Shown here: piece by piece, positions 8,781-20,680 of the stretch
Layout of the letters: every line of letters starts with the position of its first letter
Numbering within the stretch: the first letter of the stretch is position 1
From: an uncultured Bacillota bacterium
GTDB taxonomy: Bacteria > Bacillota_I > Bacilli_A > RF39 > UBA660
Length of the DNA: 34,627 nucleotides
NCBI GenBank assembly: GCA_947303895.1
Contig: CAMYZQ010000005.1
Coordinates: forward strand, 1 to 34,627
Direction: 5' to 3'
Notes under the pieces: model-generated
Database searches by the model: none
The model's input: the letters and a program-made list of their open reading frames with translations, nothing else
Told to the model about the DNA's origin: nothing
Made by a program: the position numbers and the translations under genes

Positions 8781-11210
8781 ATGATAAAGTTAGTTAATGT
8801 AAATAAATATTTTAATAGATTTAAAAGCAATCAAATACATGTTATTAATAATACTAATTTAGAGTTACCAGAAACTGGTTTAGTAGCATTACTAGGTGAG
8901 AGTGGTTGTGGTAAAACAACACTTCTTAATGCTATTGGCGGTCTAGATAAGATTAATTCTGGAGCTATTTATGTAAATGGCAAAAAGATGCCAAGAGGAA
9001 CAACTTATGCTAAAGATAAACTAAGAACTTTAAACATAGGTTATATCTTCCAAAACTTCAATTTATTAGATAACATGACTGTTTTTGATAATATAGCAAT
9101 ATCTTTAAAGATGATTGGTATCAAAAACAAAAAAGAAATAGAAAAAAGAGTATATTACGTATTAGAGCAAACTAATATGTATAGATTTAGAAATAGACTA
9201 TGTTCTGATTTATCAGGAGGTCAAAGACAAAGAGTAGCTATTGCAAGAGCTCTTGTAAAAAATCCATCTGTTATTATTGCAGACGAACCAACTGGTAATC
9301 TAGATTCTAAAAATACTATTGAAGTTATGAATATTATTAAACATATTTCAACTTCTAAACTAGTAATACTTGTTACTCACGAAAAAGAAATAGCATACTT
9401 CTATGCATCTAGAATTATTAAACTAGAAGATGGAAAGATTATTTCTAATGAAGAAAATACAGATAATAATGAATTAGATCTTAGAATGGATAATAAAATA
9501 TATCTTAAAGATTATAAGATTCAAGATAAGATTCAAACTGGTAATTACAGTTTTAATGTATATTCTAATCATGAAATTAATCTAGATATAGATATAGCTA
9601 TTAAAAACGGTAATATTTATATTAAATCTAGTAATAAGAATGTAGAAGTAGTAGATGAAAACTCAAATATAGAGTTTGTAAATGATAATTATAAGAAAAT
9701 TACTAAAGAAGATTATGAAAATAATAACTTTGATCTATCTAAACTAGATAATTCTAAACATAAAATTAGATATTCATCTATATATAGTTTATTTGGTGGT
9801 CTAGTTTTAGGATTTAAGAAAGTTAAATCATATTCAGTACTTAAGAAAATATTATTAATTGGTTTTGTATTCTCAGTTATGTTTATTTTCTATGCACTTA
9901 GTAATATATTTGGACTTCTTGATATTAAAGATAGTCAATTTGTTGAATATAATAAAAATTACTATACAATTACATCATCTAAAAAGAATATAGATTTATA
10001 TGAAAAATTAAAGAATATGGAATCAGTAGAATATGTTATTCCTGGTAATTCATTAATAAACTTTAGCTTTGTTAGTGAGTTATATCAATATAAGTACTAT
10101 AACCCTAGTTATAAGGCATCTATGACAGCTTTAAATACAATTACTGATAAAGATATTATTTCAGGTAAACTTCCTGAAAATAGCCATGAAATTGTCTTAG
10201 ATAAGTTCTTCTATGAACAAAATAAAAATAGTATGTCTAATCCAATTAACCAATATAATATTCTAAAATATGAAGATTTAGTTGGTAAAGTAGTTAAACT
10301 AGGTAAAGAACAATATACAGTTGTGGGTGTAACTGACTTAAATAGTCCATCTATATATGTAAATAGTTCAGAATTTATAAAGATTTTATATAATAATCAA
10401 TCTAGTGATGAATATTATGATAGAGTAGATACTGGTTCTACATATAAGAGTTATATAGATTCAGGAGTTACTGTTAAAAAAGGAAGATTACCTGAAAATG
10501 ATTATGAAGTAATGATTAATTATAGTAATTATAATCCATACGATAATACATATAAATTAGATAAAGAAACAAGTTTCAAAATTAACGAAAGAAAACTAGT
10601 ATTAGTAGGTTTCTATGAATCTCCTAGAAACGAATCTACATACTACGTTAATGAAAATATGATTAATGTATTAAATATTTCTAAATTGAAAAACTTTATG
10701 GTATATCCTAAAGATGAAAAAGCTTTTGTTAATGAAATAAAAGATATGGAAATAAAATATAAGAAATCATATACCGTTAGTAAAGAAACATTTAAGAAGA
10801 AACAATTAAAACAAACTAGAAGTTCTATTATTATTGCTGTAGTATTACTTGCTATTTCATTCCTAGAAATATATTTAATGATTAGATCATCATTTATATC
10901 TAGAATTAAAGAAGTAGGTACTATGAGAGCAATAGGAGTTAAGAAAACAGATATTTATAAGATGTTCTCTAATGAAATAATAGCTATTTCTATAATATCT
11001 GCTATTCCAGGCATCTGGCTTATGTATAACATACTTAAAACAATAGCAGATCTAGAATTCTTTAAAAACAATTATATGTTAGATTGGAAAGTTATTTGTT
11101 TATCTGCTGTAGTATTCTTACTATTTAACTTAATTGTAGGTTTACTACCAGTAAAAGCAACAATTAGAAAATCACCAGCATCAATTCTATCTAGAAATGA
11201 CGTTGATTAA
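8781..11210 (+). CDS. Fused ABC ATPase-FtsX/MacB-type permease (second of tandem pair)
   Basis: GESGCGKTT, LSGGQRQRVAIARAL, IADEPTGN, VTHE; SFISRIKEVGTMRAIGVKKTDIY FtsX motif. Start placed at 8781 (SD GGGAG 8766-8770) rather than 8772. Confidence 0.92.
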   Translation: MIKLVNVNKYFNRFKSNQIHVINNTNLELPETGLVALLGESGCGKTTLLNAIGGLDKINSGAIYVNGKKMPRGTTYAKDKLRTLNIGYIFQNFNLLDNMTVFDNIAISLKMIGIKNKKEIEKRVYYVLEQTNMYRFRNRLCSDLSGGQRQRVAIARALVKNPSVIIADEPTGNLDSKNTIEVMNIIKHISTSKLVILVTHEKEIAYFYASRIIKLEDGKIISNEENTDNNELDLRMDNKIYLKDYKIQDKIQTGNYSFNVYSNHEINLDIDIAIKNGNIYIKSSNKNVEVVDENSNIEFVNDNYKKITKEDYENNNFDLSKLDNSKHKIRYSSIYSLFGGLVLGFKKVKSYSVLKKILLIGFVFSVMFIFYALSNIFGLLDIKDSQFVEYNKNYYTITSSKKNIDLYEKLKNMESVEYVIPGNSLINFSFVSELYQYKYYNPSYKASMTALNTITDKDIISGKLPENSHEIVLDKFFYEQNKNSMSNPINQYNILKYEDLVGKVVKLGKEQYTVVGVTDLNSPSIYVNSSEFIKILYNNQSSDEYYDRVDTGSTYKSYIDSGVTVKKGRLPENDYEVMINYSNYNPYDNTYKLDKETSFKINERKLVLVGFYESPRNESTYYVNENMINVLNISKLKNFMVYPKDEKAFVNEIKDMEIKYKKSYTVSKETFKKKQLKQTRSSIIIAVVLLAISFLEIYLMIRSSFISRIKEVGTMRAIGVKKTDIYKMFSNEIIAISIISAIPGIWLMYNILKTIADLEFFKNNYMLDWKVICLSAVVFLLFNLIVGLLPVKATIRKSPASILSRNDVD

Positions 11211-11216
11211 TAAGAA

Positions 11217-11250
11217 ATATAACCACTTTTTGGTGGTTATATTTTTTTAT
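11217..11250 (+). terminator. Intrinsic terminator
   Basis: ATATAACCAC-tttttg-GTGGTTATAT plus T-tract. Confidence 0.9.
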
Positions 11251-11267
11251 TATATATACGAATATTA

Positions 11268-11296
11268 TTGACATTTACTCTAAAATATAATACAAT
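11268..11296 (+). promoter_or_regulatory. greA promoter TTGACA-17-TACAAT
   Basis: -35 11268-11273, -10 11291-11296. Confidence 0.75.
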
Positions 11297-11336
11297 TTTA
11301 TACGTTTAGTGCAACATTACATAAGGAGTGAATGAC

Positions 11337-11807
11337 ATGAACGAAAATAAAGAAATATTTTTAACTAAAGAGGGTTTAAATGAATTACAAGAGGAGTTAA
11401 AAGATTTAAAAGAAAATAAACGTCCTGAAGTAATTAATCAAATAAAAGAAGCTAGAGCTCAAGGAGATTTATCTGAAAATGCTGAATATCATGCTGCTAA
11501 AGATAAACAAGGTCAAATTGAAGCTAGAATTAAAGAACTTGAATATTTAATTGATAACGCTACAATTATATCTAGTACAAAATCTAATTCTATTAAGATT
11601 GGTTCTACAGTAGAAATTGAATACGTTGATGATAAAGAAAAAGATACATATCAAATAGTTGGTTCAACAGAAGCTGATCCATTTGAAAATAAGATTTCTA
11701 ATGAATCTCCTATAGCAGTTGCTATTATGGGTAAGAAGGTTGGAGATACAGTTTCAATTGAAAGTCCAAACGGAAATTATGATGTAAAAATCATATCTAT
11801 TAAGTAG
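11337..11807 (+). CDS. greA: Transcription elongation factor GreA
   Basis: LTKEGLNELQEELKDLKENKRPEVINQIKEARAQGDLSENAEYHAAKDKQG. ATG 11337 fits SD AAGGAG better than GTG 11328. Confidence 0.97.
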   Translation: MNENKEIFLTKEGLNELQEELKDLKENKRPEVINQIKEARAQGDLSENAEYHAAKDKQGQIEARIKELEYLIDNATIISSTKSNSIKIGSTVEIEYVDDKEKDTYQIVGSTEADPFENKISNESPIAVAIMGKKVGDTVSIESPNGNYDVKIISIK

Positions 11808-11816
11808 GAGGTTACT

Positions 11817-13061
11817 ATGGCTAAGAATATACATGAAATAGAAGTAGAAATTAAAGGTAAAAAGTGGGAAGATGCAATTGATGCAGCTTTCAATACAGCT
11901 AAATTAAAAGTTAATATTCCTGGATTTAGAAAAGGTAAAGTAACTAAAGAAGTATTTATTAAAAAATATGGAGTAGAAAGTTTATACTATGATGCAATTA
12001 ATGATTTACTTCAAACTGAATATCCAAAAGTATTAAAAGATAATAAATTGGAACCTATTATTAATCCTAATATAGATGTTTTAGAAGTATGTGATCATTG
12101 TTGTAAAATTAAATTCACTATTACTACTAGACCAGAAGTTAAGATTAAGAAATATAAAGACTTAAAAGTTAAGAAAGATGCTGTTAAAGTAACTAATGAA
12201 GAAATAGATGAAGAAGTTAAGAACTTACAAGCTAGAATGGCTGATATAGTTATTAAAGAAGGTAAGATTGAAAACGGAGATATTGCTATAATTGACTTTG
12301 AAGGATTCAAAGATGGTGTAGCATTTGAAGGTGGTAAAGGTGAAAACTATTCATTAACTATCGGATCTAATTCATTTATTCCTGGTTTTGAAGAAGGATT
12401 AGTTGGTTTAAAATCTGGTGATGAAAAAGATTTAAAACTTACATTCCCAGAAAACTATCATTCAGAAGAATTAAAAGGACAAAAAGTTGTATTTAAAGTT
12501 AAAGTTCATGAAGTTAAGACTAAGAAATTACCTGAACTTAACGAAGATTTCTTCTTAGACCTTGGTATGGAAGGTGTTAAAGATGAAAAATCTTTAAAAG
12601 AAGTAATTAAAGATCAAATAACTGCTAGAAAAGATTATGAAGCAGATAATAAATATATTGATGCTTTATTAGAAGAAATTTCTAAGAATACTGAAGTTGA
12701 AATTCCAGATGAATTAGTAGAAGAAGAAATAGATAAGATGGTTGAAGAATATTCAAGAAACTTACAAATGCAAGGAATGAACTTAGATGCATTCTATAAA
12801 TTTACTAATAGTACTGAAGAACAACTAAGAGAACAAATGAGAAATGATGCTTCTATTAGAGTTAAATACAGATTTATGTTAGAAGAAATTGTTAAACTTG
12901 AAGATATTAAAGTAACTAAAAAAGAAATTGATGAAGAAATTAAGAAAGCTGCTAAGGCTTATAATATCCCAGAAGAAGAATTCAAAGAACATATTGGTGG
13001 AACTGATATGATTGAATATGAACTTCAAATGAGAAAAGCAATTGATGTAATTAAAAAATAA
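11817..13061 (+). CDS. tig: Trigger factor
   Basis: VNIPGFRKGKVTKEVFIKKYG; PPIase domain NGDIAIIDFEGFKDGVAFEGGKGENYSLTIGSNSFIPGFEEGLVG; SD ggaggt. Confidence 0.97.
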   Translation: MAKNIHEIEVEIKGKKWEDAIDAAFNTAKLKVNIPGFRKGKVTKEVFIKKYGVESLYYDAINDLLQTEYPKVLKDNKLEPIINPNIDVLEVCDHCCKIKFTITTRPEVKIKKYKDLKVKKDAVKVTNEEIDEEVKNLQARMADIVIKEGKIENGDIAIIDFEGFKDGVAFEGGKGENYSLTIGSNSFIPGFEEGLVGLKSGDEKDLKLTFPENYHSEELKGQKVVFKVKVHEVKTKKLPELNEDFFLDLGMEGVKDEKSLKEVIKDQITARKDYEADNKYIDALLEEISKNTEVEIPDELVEEEIDKMVEEYSRNLQMQGMNLDAFYKFTNSTEEQLREQMRNDASIRVKYRFMLEEIVKLEDIKVTKKEIDEEIKKAAKAYNIPEEEFKEHIGGTDMIEYELQMRKAIDVIKK

Positions 13062-13086
13062 GACTAAAAAGTCTTATTTTTTTATG
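13055..13086 (+). terminator. Intrinsic terminator after tig
   Basis: AAAATAAGACT/AGTCTTATTTT hairpin plus T-tract; tig stop in the 5-prime arm. Confidence 0.85.
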
Positions 13087-13094
13087 TTTTATTA

Positions 13095-13122
13095 TTGACT
13101 TATCTTTAGAATAATTTATAAT
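13095..13122 (+). promoter_or_regulatory. lon promoter TTGACT-16-TATAAT
   Basis: -35 13095-13100, -10 13117-13122. Confidence 0.7.
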
Positions 13123-13155
13123 AAACAATGTTTGTTAATAAAGGAGGTAAAAGCC

Positions 13156-15462
13156 ATGATTAAAACTAAATTACCAGTAATCATCCTTAGAAATATGGTT
13201 CTTTTACCCCTTGGAGAACTTAAACTAGAAATAGAAAATGAAGAAGACAAAGAAATAATTTATAATGCGGTTAATAAACATAATGGGTACTGTCTTCTTG
13301 TAACCCCAAAATATATTACTAGTGATAATTTAAATACAGCAGATTTACCTAATATTGGTGTAATAGGTAAGATAACTAGTAATATAGTTTTGCCTAATGA
13401 ACATATTAGAATAAATATTAGAGGTATTAATAGAGCAGATATCTTTGAATATGTTCAAAAAGAAAATATATTAGATGCTATTATAGGACCTGTTAAAATT
13501 GAAGAAATATCAGAAGAAGAAAATGATGCTGCACTTAGAGTAATAAAAAAAGAATTTGCAGCATATGTTAATGTAATGCCTAATATTTCTAATATGATTA
13601 TTTCTAAGATAAACGAAGAAAACTCATTAGAAAAAATAACAGATATAATAGTAAACTTATTACCATTATCATTTCAAAATAAATATCAATTTTTAGTAAC
13701 TACTAATCCAGTACTAAGAGGTAATTATTTAATAGATTTACTTGTAAAAGAAGAAAAAGTGGAAAGACTAGAAAAGAATATTGAAAATGATTTACAAAAA
13801 GAATTAGATAAATCACAAAAAGAATTTATTTTAAGAGAAAAACTTAATGTAATTAAGAAAGAACTTGGAGATAAAGATTCTAAAGAAGAAGATATTGATG
13901 AAATTAGAAAGAAAATAAATGAATTAGATGCTCCAAAGAATATAATTGATAGATTAAATAAAGAAGTAAATAGATTTGAAACTATACCATTTACTTCACC
14001 AGAATATACTATAACTAAGAATTATATAGATACATTATTATCTATTCCTTTTGGAGAATATACTTTAGATGAAGAAAACTTAGATTCAATAAAAGAAGTA
14101 TTAGATGAAAACCATAATGGACTAGAAAATATTAAAGAAAGAATTCTAGAATATATTTCAGTTAAGAAATTAACTAATTCACTTACTAGTCCAATTATAT
14201 GTTTAGTAGGTCCTCCAGGAGTAGGTAAAACTTCATTAGCATACTCAATTGCTAAAGCATTAAATAGAAACTTTGTTAAGATTTCTGTTGGAGGAGTATC
14301 TGATGAAAATGAGATTACAGGGCATAGAAAAACTTATGTAGGTGCTATGCCTGGTAGAATTATTTCATCTATTATTAAAGCTAAGAGTATGAACCCATTA
14401 TTCTTAATAGATGAAATAGATAAAATGGGTAAGGGTATTCAAGGAGATCCTGCAGCAGCTATGCTAGAAGTCCTTGATAAAGAACAAAATAAAACATTTA
14501 GTGATAATTATATAGAAGAAGGTATAGATTTATCTAATGTTATGTTTGTTTTAACTGCTAATAATATTGAAGATATTCCATATGCTCTTCAAGATAGATT
14601 AGAAATAATAGAATTATCTTCTTATACAGAGTTTGAAAAGATAGATATAGTTAAGAATCATTTGTTTGATATTTTACTTAAAGAACATGGTTTATCTAAG
14701 GAACTAGTAACTATATCAGAATCTAGTATTAAATATATAATTAGTAACTATACTAAAGAAGCTGGTGTACGTGAACTTAGACGTGTTTTAAGCACCATTT
14801 TAAGAAAGATTGCAAAGGAACAAGTAAATAATCAAAAGAAGATAAATATTACCTCTAAAGAGGTTAAAAAATACCTAGGAAAAGAGAAATATAACTCTAT
14901 TAATAATGAAGATCATGAACCAGGTGTTGTTAATGGACTTGGTTATACTCCTTTTGGAGGAGTTCTACTTCCAATAGAAACTAACTTCTATGATGGAACA
15001 GGCAAAATAATACTTACTGGTTCTCTTGGAGATGTAATGAAAGAAAGTGCATCAGTAGCTTTAGGTTACGTTAAAAGTAATCTAAAAGAGTTTAAGATTA
15101 ATAAGAAATTACTTGAAGAAAATGACCTACATATTAACGCATTAGAAGGTGCTACTAAAAAAGATGGACCTTCAGCAGGTGTAACTCTTACAACTGCAAT
15201 TATTTCTTCTTTAACAGGTAAAAAAGTATCTCATAAAATAGCTATGACAGGAGAAATAACTTTAAAAGGTAAAGTACTTAAGATAGGTGGTCTAAAAGAA
15301 AAAGTAATTGGAGCTTATAATCAAGGAGTAGATACTATATTTATTCCAAAAACTAATGAAAATGATTTAGATGAAATTCCTAATGAAATTAAAAAGAAAG
15401 TTGATTTCATATTAGTAGATAATTATAAAGATATTTATAATTATATCTTTAAAGGTGAATAA
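13156..15462 (+). CDS. lon: ATP-dependent protease Lon
   Basis: GPPGVGKTSLAYSIAKALNR, LIDEIDKMGKG, catalytic KKDGPSAGVT; ATG 13156 follows AAGGAGG (track TTG start 13132 is upstream of the SD). Confidence 0.97.
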   Translation: MIKTKLPVIILRNMVLLPLGELKLEIENEEDKEIIYNAVNKHNGYCLLVTPKYITSDNLNTADLPNIGVIGKITSNIVLPNEHIRINIRGINRADIFEYVQKENILDAIIGPVKIEEISEEENDAALRVIKKEFAAYVNVMPNISNMIISKINEENSLEKITDIIVNLLPLSFQNKYQFLVTTNPVLRGNYLIDLLVKEEKVERLEKNIENDLQKELDKSQKEFILREKLNVIKKELGDKDSKEEDIDEIRKKINELDAPKNIIDRLNKEVNRFETIPFTSPEYTITKNYIDTLLSIPFGEYTLDEENLDSIKEVLDENHNGLENIKERILEYISVKKLTNSLTSPIICLVGPPGVGKTSLAYSIAKALNRNFVKISVGGVSDENEITGHRKTYVGAMPGRIISSIIKAKSMNPLFLIDEIDKMGKGIQGDPAAAMLEVLDKEQNKTFSDNYIEEGIDLSNVMFVLTANNIEDIPYALQDRLEIIELSSYTEFEKIDIVKNHLFDILLKEHGLSKELVTISESSIKYIISNYTKEAGVRELRRVLSTILRKIAKEQVNNQKKINITSKEVKKYLGKEKYNSINNEDHEPGVVNGLGYTPFGGVLLPIETNFYDGTGKIILTGSLGDVMKESASVALGYVKSNLKEFKINKKLLEENDLHINALEGATKKDGPSAGVTLTTAIISSLTGKKVSHKIAMTGEITLKGKVLKIGGLKEKVIGAYNQGVDTIFIPKTNENDLDEIPNEIKKKVDFILVDNYKDIYNYIFKGE

Positions 15463-15463
15463 T

Positions 15464-15811
15464 ATGGTTGATTTACTTGAAAAACATATAGGTGAAATAG
15501 TAGAAGTAATCTACTATGATGAAAAAGGTATTCATACTATTACAGGTATCTTAAAAAGTTTTGATAGATATAATTATGTACATTTAAATAATATACTTAT
15601 TCCAATTATGAATATGTATACGGGTATTAGACAAATATCATCTGTAAATGAATTTAATGATGTAAAAATATATTATTTAAATGATGTTATTAAAGACAAT
15701 TATGGTTATAAAACTCCTGAAGAAGCACTAAAAGAAAAGACTAAAACATTTGGTTCAGATTTCGTTAAAGTATATAACCTAAAACATCCAAATAAACCAA
15801 TTAAATTTTAA
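15464..15811 (+). CDS. Small hypothetical protein, possible Sm/SH3-like barrel
   Basis: ORF begins 1 nt after the lon stop; GEIVEVIYYDEKGIHTITGILKSFDRYNYVHLNN beta-rich core. Confidence 0.7.
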   Translation: MVDLLEKHIGEIVEVIYYDEKGIHTITGILKSFDRYNYVHLNNILIPIMNMYTGIRQISSVNEFNDVKIYYLNDVIKDNYGYKTPEEALKEKTKTFGSDFVKVYNLKHPNKPIKF

Positions 15812-15819
15812 TGTTAAAT

Positions 15820-15854
15820 AAGAAGATATTTTTAATTAATATCTTCTTTTTTTT
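15820..15854 (+). terminator. Intrinsic terminator
   Basis: AAGAAGATAT/ATATCTTCTT hairpin plus T-tract. Confidence 0.88.
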
Positions 15855-15862
15855 ACAATTTT

Positions 15863-15871
15863 TGATATAAT
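15863..15871 (+). promoter_or_regulatory. Extended -10 TGATATAAT
   Basis: TGnTATAAT 24 nt before the ATG at 15895. Confidence 0.6.
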
Positions 15872-15894
15872 ATTTCATGTAGGTGGTGATAAAG

Positions 15895-17829
15895 ATGTTT
15901 AATAAGATTAGAAATAATATTAACTTAACTAGAGCATCTTTATGCCTTGAAAAAATAACTACAGGTAACTATAGACAAAAAGTAAAAGCCTACGATAAAT
16001 TAAAGAAAATTCCTATTACTAAAGAAATAGGGCTTAGAATAATAGAAAACTCTACTAAAGTATATAGTGAAGAGTTTAAAGGCATGAATATTAATTCAAT
16101 GTTATTACTATTATTATTTAAGAATTTTGAAAAAGAATATGCTGATGAATTAAATAGTGTATTTGATGATTTAGATGAACAAACTAAACTAGATTTATTA
16201 TCTTATTTAGCAGAATCAGAAAATATTGATGCAATACTTCTTTGGAAATACTTAGTTATATATAGATTTGATACAGATAGTAATAAGATTCCTATTGGAA
16301 AACTTGGAGAAAATAAAGAAAACTATGATTTATTATTCCCAGATCTATATAGTGTATTTAAAACAGATAATAAGAGATATTCTTTAATAATTTTATTAAA
16401 TAGTTTTATTAATCTTGGAGTAGTTCCAATAGATGACTTAAAGAAAAATAAAAAGAATTTAGTTAAACATATATTAATGCCACTTGAAGAATTATCTAAG
16501 TTTAAATTAAATGCTAATGATAATTATATGACAAATAAAGATTATCTAGGTTTAAGATATGTAGTAGAGTGTACATTAAATATTGAATATTATTGTAATA
16601 GTACTAAAACTAAAACATTACTAGATAAGTTATTTAAACATAAAGATAATCAATTAAAACTATTTGTTTTAGAATCATTTATTAAAAAGAAAAAGAAAAT
16701 TAAGAGTTTAAATCTTACTCCAATAGCTAAAGATTTAAGAAGTAGGTATTTATTATATAATTTACTATCATTCTATGGTGAGCAAAAACTAATGCCAAAG
16801 AAATATAGTAATGAAAAAGATATATATGAATCAGAATTATATAATATTTATTCAAATACTTATAACTATGAAAAAGAACCTGAAGCTATTAAATTCTACA
16901 AAAAAGTAGAAAGAAATGGTAAGAATTATTATTTATATAAGTTTAAAGCAAAAAGAGATTATAATTCTATAGTTAAAGATTTTGCTACAGACTTTATATT
17001 AAAGAATAATCATCTAGATAAATATTTAGAAAACATTGAAGAAACATATATAGGTATTGGAGGAGGTAGGGAAGATGGAGATCTTCTTACATTTAATCCT
17101 GAAATAACTAAATACTTTGATGTTTATGATAAAAAGAAAACTGTTGATGATTATTTAGACATATTCTTTAAGAAAGACGTAGAGGTAGAACCTACAGTAG
17201 TAGATGAACCTACTATTATGACTCCAGAAGGAGAACTTAGAGAAGAAAGATTAGCTAGACTTAGAAAAGTATTTAATGTAAATGTATTTTACATTGTACA
17301 ATCAGCAGTTATAGTTATATTATTTGTAATATTAATTCTATATATTAATGATGTTAATATATTTAGATTTAGTAGTGGTAAATATAAAGTAGATAATATA
17401 ACTTATAAATCTACTGATTTAAGCAAATTAACTGATTTTAATGAAATAAATGGTCATGATATATATAATGGTGAAGATGAAGTATATTATGTATTAGTAT
17501 TTAAAAAGAAAGATTCTTCAGAATATTATACATTTATTAAAACTTTAATAGAAAACAATTATAAAGTATTTTATGTAGATTTAAATAAAGAAGATAATAT
17601 ATTCTTAAAGGAACCTAATGAAACAGGATTAACAATTTCAAAAGATAGATTTATTAAAGTTAATAATCATGATTTTGAATTCTATGTAGATGGTAAAGAA
17701 TATATTTTAAAAGAATTAAGATCTGAAACTAATGAAGTTATTAAACAAAATACTTTAAGAAAAATAGAAGAAGAAAATAAGAAAACTGAAGAAAATGAGC
17801 AAAATGTTGAAAATACATCAAATGAGTAG
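15895..17829 (+). CDS. Hypothetical protein: long helical cytosolic part, one TM helix, extracytoplasmic alpha/beta domain
   Basis: ~640-aa ORF; single TM VFYIVQSAVIVILFVILILYI; C-terminal YYVLVFKKKDSSEYYTFIKTLIENNYKVFYVDLNKE; ATG 15895 preceded by GGTGGTGA. Confidence 0.8.
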   Translation: MFNKIRNNINLTRASLCLEKITTGNYRQKVKAYDKLKKIPITKEIGLRIIENSTKVYSEEFKGMNINSMLLLLLFKNFEKEYADELNSVFDDLDEQTKLDLLSYLAESENIDAILLWKYLVIYRFDTDSNKIPIGKLGENKENYDLLFPDLYSVFKTDNKRYSLIILLNSFINLGVVPIDDLKKNKKNLVKHILMPLEELSKFKLNANDNYMTNKDYLGLRYVVECTLNIEYYCNSTKTKTLLDKLFKHKDNQLKLFVLESFIKKKKKIKSLNLTPIAKDLRSRYLLYNLLSFYGEQKLMPKKYSNEKDIYESELYNIYSNTYNYEKEPEAIKFYKKVERNGKNYYLYKFKAKRDYNSIVKDFATDFILKNNHLDKYLENIEETYIGIGGGREDGDLLTFNPEITKYFDVYDKKKTVDDYLDIFFKKDVEVEPTVVDEPTIMTPEGELREERLARLRKVFNVNVFYIVQSAVIVILFVILILYINDVNIFRFSSGKYKVDNITYKSTDLSKLTDFNEINGHDIYNGEDEVYYVLVFKKKDSSEYYTFIKTLIENNYKVFYVDLNKEDNIFLKEPNETGLTISKDRFIKVNNHDFEFYVDGKEYILKELRSETNEVIKQNTLRKIEEENKKTEENEQNVENTSNE

Positions 17830-17835
17830 TATAAT
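17807..17835 (+). promoter_or_regulatory. Promoter TTGAAA-17-TATAAT of the T-box/valS transcript
   Basis: -35 17807-17812, -10 17830-17835; overlaps the end of the upstream ORF. Confidence 0.65.
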
Positions 17836-17841
17836 ACATGT

Positions 17842-18073
17842 ATCAAAGCGATGAATAAGAGGAGTAAATTACTTAGTAATTATTAGAGATGAAAAGTCAG
17901 AGGCTGAAAACTTTTCTTAATAAAAGGTAATTGAAGGTAGCTTAGGAGCTTATTAATTGAACTAACAGTAAATTAATACGTTAACTTACGTTACAGTTTT
18001 AAGGTAATAGAAATATTACGAATTAAGGTGGTACCACGACTAGATCGTCCTTTTGGATGACTAGTCTTTTTTA
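17842..18073 (+). ncRNA. T-box leader (tRNA-Val responsive), with specifier, T-box and terminator
   Basis: GAGGAGTA stem I motif (AGTA), distal AGAGATG, specifier region GAAgGTAgCTTAGGAGC with GTA (Val) at 17937-17939; T-box AAGGTGGTACCACGA at 18025-18039; terminator GACTAG...CTAGTC-TTTTTT 18038-18073. Confidence 0.93.
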
Positions 18074-18092
18074 TTTAGAAAGGGTGAGAAAA

Positions 18093-20624
<2,532 letters not shown>

Positions 20625-20649
20625 TCTTCTAGTTTTTTCTTTTAAATTA

Positions 20650-20658
20650 TGTTATAAT
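20650..20658 (+). promoter_or_regulatory. Extended -10 TGTTATAAT
   Basis: TGnTATAAT 23 nt upstream of the ATG at 20681. Confidence 0.5.
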
Positions 20659-20680
20659 TTTTTTAGAAAGTAGGGATAAT

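Noticed and set aside
12095-12310. Minus-strand ORF inside tig (similar cases at 23133, 26038, 26728, 27003, 27200)
   Set aside because: All antisense to strongly supported genes, no promoter/RBS support.
18057-18092. Upstream ATG for valS in the ORF track
   Set aside because: It lies inside the T-box terminator hairpin; ATG 18093 follows a good SD and begins the conserved protein.
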